53,452 nt of DNA from an uncultured Pelagibacteraceae bacterium (GCA_902540595.1 CACBNI010000008.1:1-53452), one strand, 5' to 3'. Positions 45,481-53,452 are shown, numbered from the stretch's first letter. Translations and numbers: made by a program. The notes: generated by a model not told the origin, from the letters alone.

Positions 45481-46242
45481 ATGAAAGTAACATATTCAGA
45501 TTTAAAAAATAAAAGAGTATTTATTTCAGGAGGTGGTTCAGGGATAGGAGCTACTATTGTCGAATATTTTTGTGAACAAAAAAGTGAAGTTTACTTCATA
45601 GACATTGACCTTAAATCATCCAATAAATTAATTAAAAAGATAAAAAAAAGGGGGTTTAGAGTTCCTAAATTCATTGAATGTAATATTTTGGATGTTAAAA
45701 AATTACAAAATATTATTAAAGATATCATTTCCAAAAAAGGCGCAATTCATTGTCTAATTAATAGTGCTGCAAATGATGACAGGCACACCACAGAACAAGT
45801 TGATGAGAAGTATTGGGAAAATAGAATGGGAATTAATTTAAAACATTATTTTTTTGCTGCACAAGCAGTTGTAAAAGGTATGAAAAAAATAAAATCTGGA
45901 TCAATTGTTAATCTAAGTTCAGTATCATGGGTGTTAGGAGAAGGGGATAAAGTTGTTTATGAAACAGCAAAATCAGCTGTTGTCGGTTTAACTAGATCTT
46001 TCGCTCAAGAATTTGGTAAATACAATATTAGAACTAATTCTGTCATACCAGGCTCAATTGCCACTGAAAGACAGATAAAACACTGGCTTACACCTAAATA
46101 CAAAAAACTTATATTAGATAGTCAGGCAATTAAAAGACAACTTAAACCAGATGATGTAGCTAGCTTGGTATTATTTTTATCATCTGATCAATCATCAGGT
46201 TGTACAAAGCAAAGTTTTGTTGTTGATGGTGGAATAACTTAA
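45481..46242 (+). CDS. SDR sugar 1-dehydrogenase (XylB/xylose dehydrogenase-like)
   Basis: A 253-residue SDR with cofactor loop GGGSGIG (17-23), Y160 and K164 (YETAK) and the segments NSAANDDRH, MGINLKHYFFAAQAVVKGM and VIPGSIATERQ. These match the group of D-xylose, L-arabinose and galactose 1-dehydrogenases, which oxidise an aldose to its lactone. The usual NNAG is NSAA. Its place as last gene of the glucose-type importer operon suggests it oxidises the imported sugar. The exact sugar is unproven. Confidence 0.86.
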   Translation: MKVTYSDLKNKRVFISGGGSGIGATIVEYFCEQKSEVYFIDIDLKSSNKLIKKIKKRGFRVPKFIECNILDVKKLQNIIKDIISKKGAIHCLINSAANDDRHTTEQVDEKYWENRMGINLKHYFFAAQAVVKGMKKIKSGSIVNLSSVSWVLGEGDKVVYETAKSAVVGLTRSFAQEFGKYNIRTNSVIPGSIATERQIKHWLTPKYKKLILDSQAIKRQLKPDDVASLVLFLSSDQSSGCTKQSFVVDGGIT

Positions 46243-46286
46243 TCCTAAGTAACAAACAAATTTTATTAATTTATAAAAATTAAAGT

Positions 46287-47351
46287 TTAAAGATTTGATA
46301 ATATAGATTTAGAACATTCAATAGTATTGCTTTCACCACCTAAATCCTTAGTTCTATTTTTTTCATTTTTTAATGATTTTTCAATAGCTTTTACAATTGA
46401 ATTTGCAGCTTCTTTTTCCCCCAAATAATCTAACATCATTGCACCAGACCAAATTTGTCCAACTGGATTAGCAACTCCTTTTCCAGCTATATCAGGTGCA
46501 GAACCATGTACCGGCTCAAACAATGACGGGTATTTATTTTCTGGATTAATATTACCTGATGGAGCAATTCCAATAGTTCCAGTACAAGCCGGTCCGAGAT
46601 CAGACAAAATATCTCCAAATAGGTTTGAGGCCACAACTACATCAAACCACTCAGGGTTTAAAACAAATCTTGCTACCAAAATATCTATGTGAAATTGATC
46701 AGTGTTAATTTCAGGATAATTTTTTTTCATTTTATCAAAACGTTCATCCCAAAAAGGCATGGTGATTGAAATACCATTTGATTTTGTTGCATTTGTTAAT
46801 TTTTTTCTTTTTCTTATTTTTGCTAATTCAAAAGCAAATTTTTGAACTCTGTCAATTCCATGAGCTGACATAATTGTTTCTTGAATAGCTATTTCACGAT
46901 CTGTATTTTTGTACATTCTTCCACCAACAGATGAATATTCTCCTTCTGTGTTCTCCCTAACAATCATCATGTCAATATCTCCTGGTTTTTTATTAGCTAA
47001 TGGAGAGTTAACACCTGGAAAAAGTTTAACTGGTCTTAGATTTATGTATTGATCAAATTCTCTTCTAAATTGGAGTAGTGATCCCCATAATGAAATATGA
47101 TCAGGAACCTGATCAGGCATACCAACAGCGCCAAAAAAAATAGCATTGTGTTTGCTTAATTTTTCTTTCCAATCATCAGGTAACATTTTTCCGTGCTTTT
47201 CATAATAATCACATGATGCAAAATTATATTCAGTGAAATTAATTTTAAATTGATGTTTTAGGGCTGCTTCTTTTAAAACTTTAAGACCCTCAGGTATAAC
47301 TTCTTTACCTATTCCATCTCCTGGTATGGCTGCAATATTATATTCTTTCAT
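46287..47351 (-). CDS. Tartrate/D-malate dehydrogenase (isopropylmalate dehydrogenase family)
   Basis: A 354-residue NAD- and metal-dependent decarboxylating dehydrogenase. The distinctive segments AVGMPDQVPDHISLWGSLL and FRREFDQYINLRPVKLFPG separate it from LeuB and place it with tartrate dehydrogenase and D-malate dehydrogenase (TtuC/DmlA). Metal-site aspartates lie in SNLFGDILSDLGP. The reaction would feed pyruvate or oxaloglycolate into central metabolism. It converges on the XylB-like gene across 44 bases and is divergent from the pentapeptide gene. Confidence 0.9.
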   Translation of the reverse strand: MKEYNIAAIPGDGIGKEVIPEGLKVLKEAALKHQFKINFTEYNFASCDYYEKHGKMLPDDWKEKLSKHNAIFFGAVGMPDQVPDHISLWGSLLQFRREFDQYINLRPVKLFPGVNSPLANKKPGDIDMMIVRENTEGEYSSVGGRMYKNTDREIAIQETIMSAHGIDRVQKFAFELAKIRKRKKLTNATKSNGISITMPFWDERFDKMKKNYPEINTDQFHIDILVARFVLNPEWFDVVVASNLFGDILSDLGPACTGTIGIAPSGNINPENKYPSLFEPVHGSAPDIAGKGVANPVGQIWSGAMMLDYLGEKEAANSIVKAIEKSLKNEKNRTKDLGGESNTIECSKSILSNL

Positions 47352-47456
47352 AAATGTAGGTTTATACGTTAAATATTTGTTAAATAATATTGTTAAATTA
47401 TCTTTAAAATTTTAATCATCCATTGTTTTGACATATTTTATTTGTTAACTTTCAGT

Positions 47457-47966
47457 ATGAAAAAATTAGTTTTTGTCTTTATATTTAGTCTACTTTTTAT
47501 TTCAAATTCAAATGCAGCTTGTGATGACCCTTTAACTGAGGGTGTAGATTATTCAAATTGTAGATTTTCTGACGCACAAGATTTACAAGGAAGTTACTTC
47601 CCAAATTCTAACTTATCTTTTGCAAGTTTTATTCAGGTTAATTTAGATAAAAGTATAATGATGAACTCCAATTTATCATTTGGAACATTCCCCGAGTCTA
47701 CATTTGTAAGAGCTAATCTTTATGAAACAGTTTCTATTGGTGCCAATTTTGAAAAAACAAACTTTACAAGTGCAAATCTAACAAGAGTTGATTTTATGGG
47801 GGCTACTTTAATTGAAGCTAATTTTCAAAACGCAAATTTAATGGAAGCAAATTTTACATCCTCAAATATAACAAATGCAAATTTTGATGGCGCCAACTTA
47901 ATCGGAGCAACTTGGACTAATGGTCAAACATGTGGACCAGAGTCAATTGGAACCTGTAACCAGTAA
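47457..47966 (+). CDS. Secreted pentapeptide-repeat protein
   Basis: A 169-residue protein with an N-terminal signal peptide (MKKLVFVFIFSLLFISNSNA, probable cut after A20). From about residue 60 onward runs a series of five-residue repeats of the A(N/D)Lxx type, such as ANLYE, ANLTR, ANFQN, ANLME and ANFDG, predicted to fold as a right-handed quadrilateral beta-helix. Cysteines occur near both ends. The role is unknown. I chose the ATG at 47457; a TTG at 47442 would add five residues before an otherwise perfect signal peptide. Confidence 0.88.
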   Translation: MKKLVFVFIFSLLFISNSNAACDDPLTEGVDYSNCRFSDAQDLQGSYFPNSNLSFASFIQVNLDKSIMMNSNLSFGTFPESTFVRANLYETVSIGANFEKTNFTSANLTRVDFMGATLIEANFQNANLMEANFTSSNITNANFDGANLIGATWTNGQTCGPESIGTCNQ

Positions 47967-47969
47967 TTA

Positions 47970-48260
47970 ATGAACAGCTCTGTTAAGACTGATGATGTAA
48001 TTTTTAATTTTTTTAAGCAAATTTGTGATGAAAAAGATGATCAAAAGTGTGTTGAACTTGGGAAAAGTTGGATTAAAGCCATGGAAAGCAATTTATCTAA
48101 TATGGAAGCAAATCTAGATGGTGCTGATAAACTAAAACATAAGGATGATATTCAAAGTAATCGAGATCATTTAGATAGCCTGAAGACTAAAACTTCATCT
48201 GAATGGAGAGATTATGCAACACAGTGTATGGTTGAAATACTAAGTCATAAAGATAAGTAA
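47970..48260 (+). CDS. Small hypothetical protein, 96 residues
   Basis: An unrecognised soluble protein, rich in Asp, Lys and Ser, with no signal peptide or membrane segment. It has three cysteines (FKQICDEKDDQKC and YATQCMVEIL) and long predicted helices in the middle. Its start is 3 bases after the stop of the pentapeptide-repeat gene, so the two are probably co-transcribed. No motif allows a function to be proposed. Confidence 0.7.
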   Translation: MNSSVKTDDVIFNFFKQICDEKDDQKCVELGKSWIKAMESNLSNMEANLDGADKLKHKDDIQSNRDHLDSLKTKTSSEWRDYATQCMVEILSHKDK

Positions 48261-48271
48261 CCAATTTTCAT

Positions 48272-48301
48272 TTACTGTTTGATTTAAAGTAAAATTATAA
48301 T
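48272..48301 (+). promoter_or_regulatory. Predicted promoter of the TPP riboswitch transcript
   Basis: A perfect -10 TATAAT (48296-48301) with a weak -35 TTACTG (48272-48277) at an 18-base spacer. Transcription would start at about 48308, which is the first base of the riboswitch P1 stem. Confidence 0.5.
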
Positions 48302-48307
48302 AATATT

Positions 48308-48374
48308 TCCTTAAGGGGTGTCTTTATAGACTGAGATTATACCCTAAGAACCTGTCCGGTAATTCAGAAAGGGA
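48308..48374 (+). ncRNA. TPP riboswitch (THI element)
   Basis: The conserved blocks are in order: GGGGTG (48315-48320), CTGAGAT (48331-48337), ATACCC (48339-48344), GAACCTG (48348-48354) and GGTAAT (48358-48363). P2 pairs GGG with CCC, P4 pairs CTG (48352-48354) with CAG (48365-48367), and P1 pairs 48308-48312 with 48370-48374. The 3' P1 strand contains the AAGGGA ribosome binding site, 5 bases before the transporter start, so thiamin pyrophosphate binding should block translation. Confidence 0.95.
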
Positions 48375-48378
48375 AAAA

Positions 48379-49821
48379 ATGGATAATACATACTTTATAA
48401 GTCAATCAACATCACTAACACTAGTAATAATTATAAGTTTAATATTTGTAATATTTGGAATTTATCATTCAAAAAAATTCCAAGGTATTAATAATTATTT
48501 AACAGCAAACAGAAATATTGGTTTATTTTCACTAACAACAAGCTTAGTTGCATCAGCGTTAGGTGCTTGGATTTTATTTGGCCCAGCATCTGCATCAACA
48601 TGGGGTGGAATTGGAGCAGTAATTGGTTACGCTCTAGGAACTGGTTTTCCAATGATATTTTTAATTTTTTTAGGAAAAAAAATAAGAAAAGACTTTCCTA
48701 AAGGCTCATCTTTAATTGAGTACATGAGACAAAAATTTGGCAAAAGTTTATTTAAATTAATTTTGCTAATGACTATTTTTTATATGTTTATTTTCTTGTG
48801 TGCAGAAGTTACTGCAGTAGCTGTCTTAATTAACTATATATCTGGAACTGATTTATGGATAACGGCATTAATAGTGATTATTTCAACTTTGACTTACACT
48901 TTATATGGAGGCTTAAGAGCTTCAATATTTACAGACAATATTCAAATGTTTGTTATTGGAGTTTTGTTATTAATAACTTTTTCATATATTACATTATTTA
49001 GTGGTGACAGCTTTTCTTTTTCTTTCATAGAGAGCAAAAACCCTCAATTATTAAGTTCCTCTTATATACCTAGCTACACTGCAGGTTTAACTTTTTTTAT
49101 TGCTGTAGCTGCAACCAATCTTTTTCACCAAGGTAATTGGCAAAGAGTTTATGCAGCTAAAAATTATGAAACTCTTAAAAAAGGTTTGATTATTTCTTTT
49201 TTAATTATTGTTCCAATTGTATTTTTAATGGGCTTTATAGGGATGGTATCTTTTTCTATAGATCCAGCTAACAGACCAGATCTTGGATTTTTTACCTTAT
49301 TATTAAAAGATCAGACTGAATTGTTGTCATTATTAATAATTGTACTTGGATTGGCGTTAACTATTTCAACAGTAGATACATTAGTAAATGCTATATCTAG
49401 TTTATTTGTGGTTGATGGTAAAGCGACGTTTAATTTTGATAAGAAAACAGATTATTTAAAACTTTCTAAATATTTTATTATCGTAATTTCTATTGTTGTA
49501 TTTTTTGTTGCTTCAAAAGGATTTGATATCTTGTATTTATTTTTACTAGCTGATTTATTTTGTTGTGCTTTTGTTTTAACTGTTTTCTATAGTTTTTATA
49601 ATAAGAAGATTAATGAAAAAACTGCATATATTTCAATATTAGTTGGATTAATCGCAGGATTTTTAATGTTTCCTTTTCCAGATTTTTCCAAAAGTTTATT
49701 GGTAGGAGTGTTAGTCCCAACAGAAGTATTCAGTCCTTTTGTTAGCCAATCTTTATTATTTTTATCTTTCTTAATCGCAACTTTTCTACCTGCTGCAATT
49801 TTAAAAATAAAAATGAACTAA
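48379..49821 (+). CDS. thiV: Sodium:solute symporter, ThiV-type thiamin-precursor transporter
   Basis: A 480-residue inner-membrane protein of the SSS family with about thirteen hydrophobic segments. Typical parts are ANRNIGLFSLTTSLVASALGAW near the start (transport core), YGGLRASIFTDNIQMF and FFIAVAATNLFHQGNWQRVY. The TPP riboswitch directly upstream ties it to thiamin supply. In SAR11, a riboswitch-controlled SSS transporter (ThiV) is known as the predicted importer of the HMP pyrimidine precursor. The substrate assignment rests on that precedent. Confidence 0.88.
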   Translation: MDNTYFISQSTSLTLVIIISLIFVIFGIYHSKKFQGINNYLTANRNIGLFSLTTSLVASALGAWILFGPASASTWGGIGAVIGYALGTGFPMIFLIFLGKKIRKDFPKGSSLIEYMRQKFGKSLFKLILLMTIFYMFIFLCAEVTAVAVLINYISGTDLWITALIVIISTLTYTLYGGLRASIFTDNIQMFVIGVLLLITFSYITLFSGDSFSFSFIESKNPQLLSSSYIPSYTAGLTFFIAVAATNLFHQGNWQRVYAAKNYETLKKGLIISFLIIVPIVFLMGFIGMVSFSIDPANRPDLGFFTLLLKDQTELLSLLIIVLGLALTISTVDTLVNAISSLFVVDGKATFNFDKKTDYLKLSKYFIIVISIVVFFVASKGFDILYLFLLADLFCCAFVLTVFYSFYNKKINEKTAYISILVGLIAGFLMFPFPDFSKSLLVGVLVPTEVFSPFVSQSLLFLSFLIATFLPAAILKIKMN

Positions 49822-49827
49822 TGATTG

Positions 49828-50196
49828 TTAGTTGCCAGCAATTTGGGAATAAATTTTTGATCTATTAGTTTGACCAATGCTTCGTGAAACTTCTTTATTG
49901 TTTTTATAAACAACAATCGTAGTCCAGTAATCGATATCTAATAGTTTAGCTATATCTTTGTCTTTAGTTTGTTCGTAACTTAGAAAAACAACATCCTCAA
50001 AATCTTTCTTCGCTTGATCTAATATGATTACTTGCTTAGCACACGTACCGCAGGTTTTATTCCATGAGTTAATAACAACTGTCTTTCCACTTGCTTGTGC
50101 GCCATTAAATATCTCATTAGTGAAGGTTGTACCTTTTCCAAACGAAATTGAACTAAAGCTAAAAAATAACAACAAAGTAATTATAATTTTTTTCAT
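49828..50196 (-). CDS. Secreted thioredoxin-like protein
   Basis: A 122-residue protein with an N-terminal signal peptide (hydrophobic to about residue 19, then FGKG) and a thioredoxin fold. The redox motif is C49-G-T-C52 in WNKTCGTCAKQ, and YWTTIVVYKNNKEV replaces the cis-proline strand; the residue before TI is Thr where Pro is usual, so a cis-Pro is not obvious. It may act as a periplasmic disulfide reductase or isomerase. It is convergent with thiV (6-base gap) and divergent from the ABC exporter. Confidence 0.82.
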   Translation of the reverse strand: MKKIIITLLLFFSFSSISFGKGTTFTNEIFNGAQASGKTVVINSWNKTCGTCAKQVIILDQAKKDFEDVVFLSYEQTKDKDIAKLLDIDYWTTIVVYKNNKEVSRSIGQTNRSKIYSQIAGN

Positions 50197-50209
50197 AGAT
50201 CAATACTAC

Positions 50210-50242
50210 ACATTTTAATATTATTGTAATTGTGTAAAATGT
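50210..50242. promoter_or_regulatory. Inverted repeat between thioredoxin-like and exporter genes
   Basis: Perfect 8-base arms ACATTTTA (50210-50217) and TAAAATGT (50235-50242) separated by 17 bases, in the 67-base gap between divergent genes. It could be an operator for both, but such A+T-rich repeats also arise by chance. Confidence 0.25.
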
Positions 50243-50263
50243 CTCTATATATCCACAAATCAC

Positions 50264-51199
50264 ATGCCTACTAATCAAATAACCATTAACAATCTTTCAA
50301 AAGTTTACGATAACGGATTTGAAGCTCTTAAAAAAGTTAACTTAGAAATAAAAAAAGGGGAGATTATAGCACTGTTAGGACCAAATGGTGCTGGTAAGAC
50401 AACTTTAATCAGTGTGATTTGTGGAATTGTAATACCTTCAGCGGGAAAAGTAACCGTCGAAAATTTTGATATTATTGAAGATTATCGTGAGACACGTTCT
50501 AGAATTGGATTAGTTCCTCAAGAGTTAACACTAGAACTATTTGAAACAGTTTTTAATAATGTTTCATATTCACGTGGTTTAAATGGAAAAAAACCAAACC
50601 CACAACACATAGAAAAAATTTTAAAAGATTTAAGTATGTGGGATAAAAAAGATTTAAGATTAAGACAGTTATCTGGTGGTATGAAGAGAAGAGTTTTAAT
50701 TGCAAAAGCTTTATCTCATGAACCTTCAATATTATTTTTAGATGAACCAACAGCAGGAGTTGATGTTGAATTAAGAAGAGATATGTGGAAAGTAGTTGAA
50801 GATCTAAGAAAAACTGGAGTAACAATAATTCTGACTACTCACTATATTGAGGAAGCAGAGGCAATAGCAGATAGGGTAGCAGTTATTAATCAGGGGGAAA
50901 TAATTGTTATTGATGAAACAAAAGAATTATTAAAAAAGATGGGTCAGAAAAAGTTAAGTGTAAATCTTCAAAATGAAATTAGTGAAATTCCTGATAGTTT
51001 AGGTAAGTATAATTTGGAAATAGGTAAAGATAACAAAACAATAGAGTACACTTATGATGTCAACTCAGAAAGTACTGGGATAACTAACTTACTTAAAGAT
51101 TTAAAAGATGCAGGTTTAAAGCTTCAGGATTTAAAAACTGAACAAACCACTTTAGAGAAGATATTTGTTAATTTAGTAAAGGAGAATAATGAAATTTAA
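50264..51199 (+). CDS. ABC-2 exporter ATPase (YadG/DrrA type)
   Basis: A 311-residue ATPase with Walker [10 protein letters not shown], signature [15 protein letters not shown], Walker [13 protein letters not shown] and switch histidine in [11 protein letters not shown]-terminal ~80-residue extension follows, as in exporter ATPases of the CcmA/DrrA group. It overlaps the permease gene by 11 bases. The substrate is unknown; YadGH-type pairs are widespread in proteobacteria. Confidence 0.92.
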   Translation: MPTNQITINNLSKVYDNGFEALKKVNLEIKKGEIIALLGPNGAGKTTLISVICGIVIPSAGKVTVENFDIIEDYRETRSRIGLVPQELTLELFETVFNNVSYSRGLNGKKPNPQHIEKILKDLSMWDKKDLRLRQLSGGMKRRVLIAKALSHEPSILFLDEPTAGVDVELRRDMWKVVEDLRKTGVTIILTTHYIEEAEAIADRVAVINQGEIIVIDETKELLKKMGQKKLSVNLQNEISEIPDSLGKYNLEIGKDNKTIEYTYDVNSESTGITNLLKDLKDAGLKLQDLKTEQTTLEKIFVNLVKENNEI

Positions 51200-51956
51200 T
51201 TATTATGCATTTAGAGCAATGTATCTCCATGAAATGGATCGTTTTAAAAGAACTTTGATGCAATCTTTATTTTCTCCAGTTCTCTCAACCTCATTATATT
51301 TTATCGTTTTTGGTTCAGTAATAGGTGGTTATGTAGAGAATATTGATGGCATCAGTTATGGATCTTTTATTGTTCCAGGTTTATTAATGCTTACGTTGCT
51401 TACCCAATCAATTAGTAATACTTCATTTGGTATTTTTTTTCCAAAATTTAACGGGACGATGTATGAAATTTTAGCAGCACCAATTTCTACATTTGAAATT
51501 GTCCTTGCATTTGTGGGAGCAGGCGCGACCAAAACTTTATTAGTAGGTGTAGTAATTTTTATTACAGCTACTTTTTTTGTAGAAGTTCAGGTGATGTATC
51601 CATTGTTAATGATTTTTTTATTAGTCCTTGTGGCTTTTACCTTTGCTTTATTTGGCTTTTTAATTGGTTTAATGAGCTCTAACTTTGAACAAATGTCAAT
51701 TGTCCCAACTCTAGTAGTTACACCAATGGTTTTCTTAGGCGGAAGTTTATATTCTTTAGATATGTTGCCAGAATTTTGGCAAACTGTTACTTATTTTAAT
51801 CCGGTAGTATATTTAATTAATGGTTTAAGATATGCGTTCTACGGAGTTTCTGATTTCAATATTTGGATCAGTGTTAGTTCGATGGTATTTTTTTTAATAA
51901 TTTGTGTAACAGCCGTATCAGTTTTACTGAAAAAAGGTTATAAAATTAAATCCTAG
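51189..51956 (+). CDS. ABC-2 exporter permease (YadH type)
   Basis: A 255-residue inner-membrane protein with about six hydrophobic segments. Family features are the N-terminal [40 protein letters not shown] and [20 protein letters not shown], then NGLRYAFYG. It pairs with the ATPase encoded just upstream. Its 3' end overlaps the convergent DmdA-like gene by 4 bases. Confidence 0.92.
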   Translation: MKFNYYAFRAMYLHEMDRFKRTLMQSLFSPVLSTSLYFIVFGSVIGGYVENIDGISYGSFIVPGLLMLTLLTQSISNTSFGIFFPKFNGTMYEILAAPISTFEIVLAFVGAGATKTLLVGVVIFITATFFVEVQVMYPLLMIFLLVLVAFTFALFGFLIGLMSSNFEQMSIVPTLVVTPMVFLGGSLYSLDMLPEFWQTVTYFNPVVYLINGLRYAFYGVSDFNIWISVSSMVFFLIICVTAVSVLLKKGYKIKS

Positions 51957-53092
51957 TTACTGGCAATTTTCTTTTTAGGATCGTAAAAAGGTTTTTCTAC
52001 TATTTTAGCTGTAAATTTTCCTTTATTTGTTTCAACTTCAAGATCAGTTTCAATCTCAGAGTTTTCTATATTCACCATTGCAAGAGCAATATTTTTTTTT
52101 AATCTTGGTGAATATACAGCAGAGGTTACTTTACCAATTTCATTATTGTCTTTTTTGATAGACCAGAAAGTTGTGTTTGGACCAGATAGCGGTTCACAAT
52201 TAATCTCTAAGCCAATTTGTTTCCTTTTAATGCCTTCAGCTTTGATTTTTTTTAAAGCAGCCTTTCCTATAAATTCAATATCGTTATCTAAGGATACTAA
52301 ACGGTCAAAACCTAATTCAAATGGATTTGTATGGATATCAGCATCAGCGTGATAAGATAACATTCCTCCTTCAATTCTTCTTATAGAAGAGGTATGACCT
52401 GGCTGAAGACCATGTTCTTTTCCAGCATTCATTATTTTTTCATACAGATCATTTCCTTTAGAACCATCTCTTAAAAATAATTCATAACCAAATTCACTTG
52501 ACCAGCCTGTTCTAGAAACAATTAAAGGGATGCCATCTAAATCAAATTCTTTAAACCAGTAATATTTTAAATCTTTAATAGTCTCACCAAAAAGTTTAAC
52601 CATGATGTCTTTAGAAGTAGGACCTTGTAACTGTAATGGTGAAACATCGGGTTCAGATATATTGACATTTAGACCTGAATTAACTGCAACACCTTGAGCC
52701 CACAACAATACATCACTGTCTGCAAGGGACAGCCAAAAATGATTTTCAGCCAATCTTAATAAAACTGGATCATTTAATATTCCTCCCTCGTTATTAGTGA
52801 TTAAAACGTATTTACACTGACCAATCGAAATATTTGAAAGATCTCTAGGAGTTAAGAGTTGAGTGAATTTGTATGCATCGGGTCCAGTAATTTCTACCTG
52901 CCTTTCAACAGCAACATCACAAAGAATTGATTTTTCAATCAGGTTCCAAAAGTTTTGTTCAGGATCACCAAAATCTCTTGGAATATACATATGGTTGTAA
53001 ACTGAAAAACCAGTTGCACCCCATTTTACTGTTGAGTCAAAATAAGGAGATTTTCTAATTTGTGTTCCAAAACCAAAGTTTTTATTAGTCAT
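51953..53092 (-). CDS. DmdA/GcvT-family tetrahydrofolate-dependent methyltransferase
   Basis: A 379-residue protein of the aminomethyltransferase fold, close to dimethylsulfoniopropionate (DMSP) demethylase. Features shared with DmdA include GFSVYNHMYIP at about 29-39, CDVAVERQVEITGPDA, TPRDLSNISIGQC, GGILNDPVLLRLAE, SLADSDVLLWAQG and EPDVSPLQLQGP. DmdA usually has GCPNLIERIE where this has GHTSSIRRIE. It is probably DmdA or a close paralogue acting on another methylated compound; only a phylogeny would decide. It follows aceA on the same strand. Confidence 0.8.
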   Translation of the reverse strand: MTNKNFGFGTQIRKSPYFDSTVKWGATGFSVYNHMYIPRDFGDPEQNFWNLIEKSILCDVAVERQVEITGPDAYKFTQLLTPRDLSNISIGQCKYVLITNNEGGILNDPVLLRLAENHFWLSLADSDVLLWAQGVAVNSGLNVNISEPDVSPLQLQGPTSKDIMVKLFGETIKDLKYYWFKEFDLDGIPLIVSRTGWSSEFGYELFLRDGSKGNDLYEKIMNAGKEHGLQPGHTSSIRRIEGGMLSYHADADIHTNPFELGFDRLVSLDNDIEFIGKAALKKIKAEGIKRKQIGLEINCEPLSGPNTTFWSIKKDNNEIGKVTSAVYSPRLKKNIALAMVNIENSEIETDLEVETNKGKFTAKIVEKPFYDPKKKIASN

Positions 53093-53143
53093 TTTGAAAA
53101 ATGCTTAACAGATGGAGTAAATTTTGCAAAGAAATTCAAGACA

Positions 53144-53169
53144 TTTATAGCCCATTAAAGGGCTATAAA
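53144..53169 (-). other. Hairpin between aceA and the DmdA-like gene
   Basis: Perfect 10-base arms TTTATAGCCC (53144-53153) and GGGCTATAAA (53160-53169) with a 6-base loop. Read on the minus strand, the T-run lies before, not after, the stem, so it is not a standard terminator. It could be an mRNA processing or stability element, or a regulatory site for the downstream gene. Confidence 0.5.
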
Positions 53170-53194
53170 AAAATGAGAGAGAGTTATTATTTTT

Positions 53195-53452
53195 TTAAAA
53201 TTGTTCCGACTCTGTAGAGCCAGCCATTGCATTTGTTGAACTTTGTCCACTGCTAATGGTATTTGAAACTGCATCAAAATATGAAGTACCTACTTCACGT
53301 TGATGCTTAACGCTAGTGTAACCGTCTTTTTCTCTAGAGAATTCTTGTTGTTGTATTTTTGAATATGCAGTCATACCTTCTTTTTTATATTTTTCTGCAA
53401 GTTCAAAAATTGCAATATTTTGAGTATGAAATCCAGCTAAAGTAATGAATTG
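53195..53452 (-). CDS. aceA: Isocitrate lyase, C-terminal end (5' end beyond window)
   Basis: The frame is open to the last base and its stop is at 53195-53197, giving 85 residues of the C-terminus. They read QFITLAGFHTQNIAIFELAE, then EGMTAYSKIQQQEFSREKDG, KHQREVGTSYFDAV and the end AGSTESEQF, a near-exact match to the C-terminal part of isocitrate lyase. The enzyme splits isocitrate to glyoxylate and succinate in the glyoxylate shunt. The catalytic loop is outside the window. Confidence 0.93.
   Translation of the reverse strand, partial: QFITLAGFHTQNIAIFELAEKYKKEGMTAYSKIQQQEFSREKDGYTSVKHQREVGTSYFDAVSNTISSGQSSTNAMAGSTESEQF

Noticed and set aside
47352..47400. Repeated TTAAAT words upstream of the pentapeptide gene
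   Set aside because: Short A+T-rich words recur by chance at this composition, spacing is irregular, and no symmetry is seen.
53144..53169. Hairpin after aceA as a standard terminator
   Set aside because: On the strand of both flanking genes the T-run is before the stem and the bases after it are AAATG, so the intrinsic-terminator layout is missing.
1..53452. CRISPR arrays, insertion sequences, prophage genes, tRNA or rRNA genes
   Set aside because: No regularly spaced repeats, transposase or integrase frames, or tRNA-like cloverleaf sequences were seen while reading; all gaps above 100 bases were inspected.

Overview
The window is about 70% A+T, gene-dense, and built from short, overlapping, mostly co-directional genes. 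The gene content (an alphaproteobacterial-type suf operon, a TPP riboswitch in front of a ThiV-type sodium symporter, a DmdA-like demethylase beside isocitrate lyase, many high-affinity transport systems, almost no transcription factors) points to a streamlined marine alphaproteobacterium, most likely the SAR11 clade (Pelagibacterales). This assignment is by gene content and composition only; no rRNA or tRNA gene was seen.

Region 1 (1-15.5 kb) is largely core: the tail of an AsmA-like protein, tyrS, anmK, an alpha/beta hydrolase, then an IscR-type regulator and the Fe-S assembly operon sufB-C-D-S-U-T-A, a 56-residue unknown, glnA, a YbaK-type editing protein, a DMT exporter, a homocysteine methyltransferase-like gene, a TauE-type permease and moaB. 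Region 2 (15.5-19.5 kb) is one tightly packed minus-strand operon that makes molybdopterin (moaA, moaC, moaD, moaE) and its likely client, the periplasmic methionine sulfoxide reductase MsrPQ, followed by a DUF1244 gene.

Region 3 (19.5-47.4 kb) is a large carbohydrate block. It holds inositol genes (iolG-like, further Gfo/Idh/MocA dehydrogenases, iolE, iolD) with two 2-hydroxyacid dehydrogenases, an HpaI-type aldolase and an aldehyde dehydrogenase, but no recognisable iolB, iolC or iolJ. It then has a ribose/inositol-type ABC importer with a FucU-like mutarotase and ribokinase; a rhamnonate-dehydratase-like enolase-family gene with a PdxA-like dehydrogenase and a tripartite tricarboxylate transporter; an SDR and an unusual ROK kinase; and a glucose/mannose-type ABC importer with a xylose-dehydrogenase-like SDR and a tartrate/D-malate dehydrogenase. 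No transcription factor was recognised in this block. Strong intrinsic terminators sit directly after each of the three solute-binding protein genes, which would keep binding protein in excess over membrane subunits.

Region 4 (47.4-53.45 kb) has a secreted pentapeptide-repeat protein and a small unknown, the TPP riboswitch and ThiV-type transporter, a secreted thioredoxin-like protein, an ABC-2 exporter, a DmdA/GcvT-family protein and the 3' end of isocitrate lyase (aceA), cut by the right edge. No CRISPR array, insertion sequence, phage gene, tRNA or rRNA was found.
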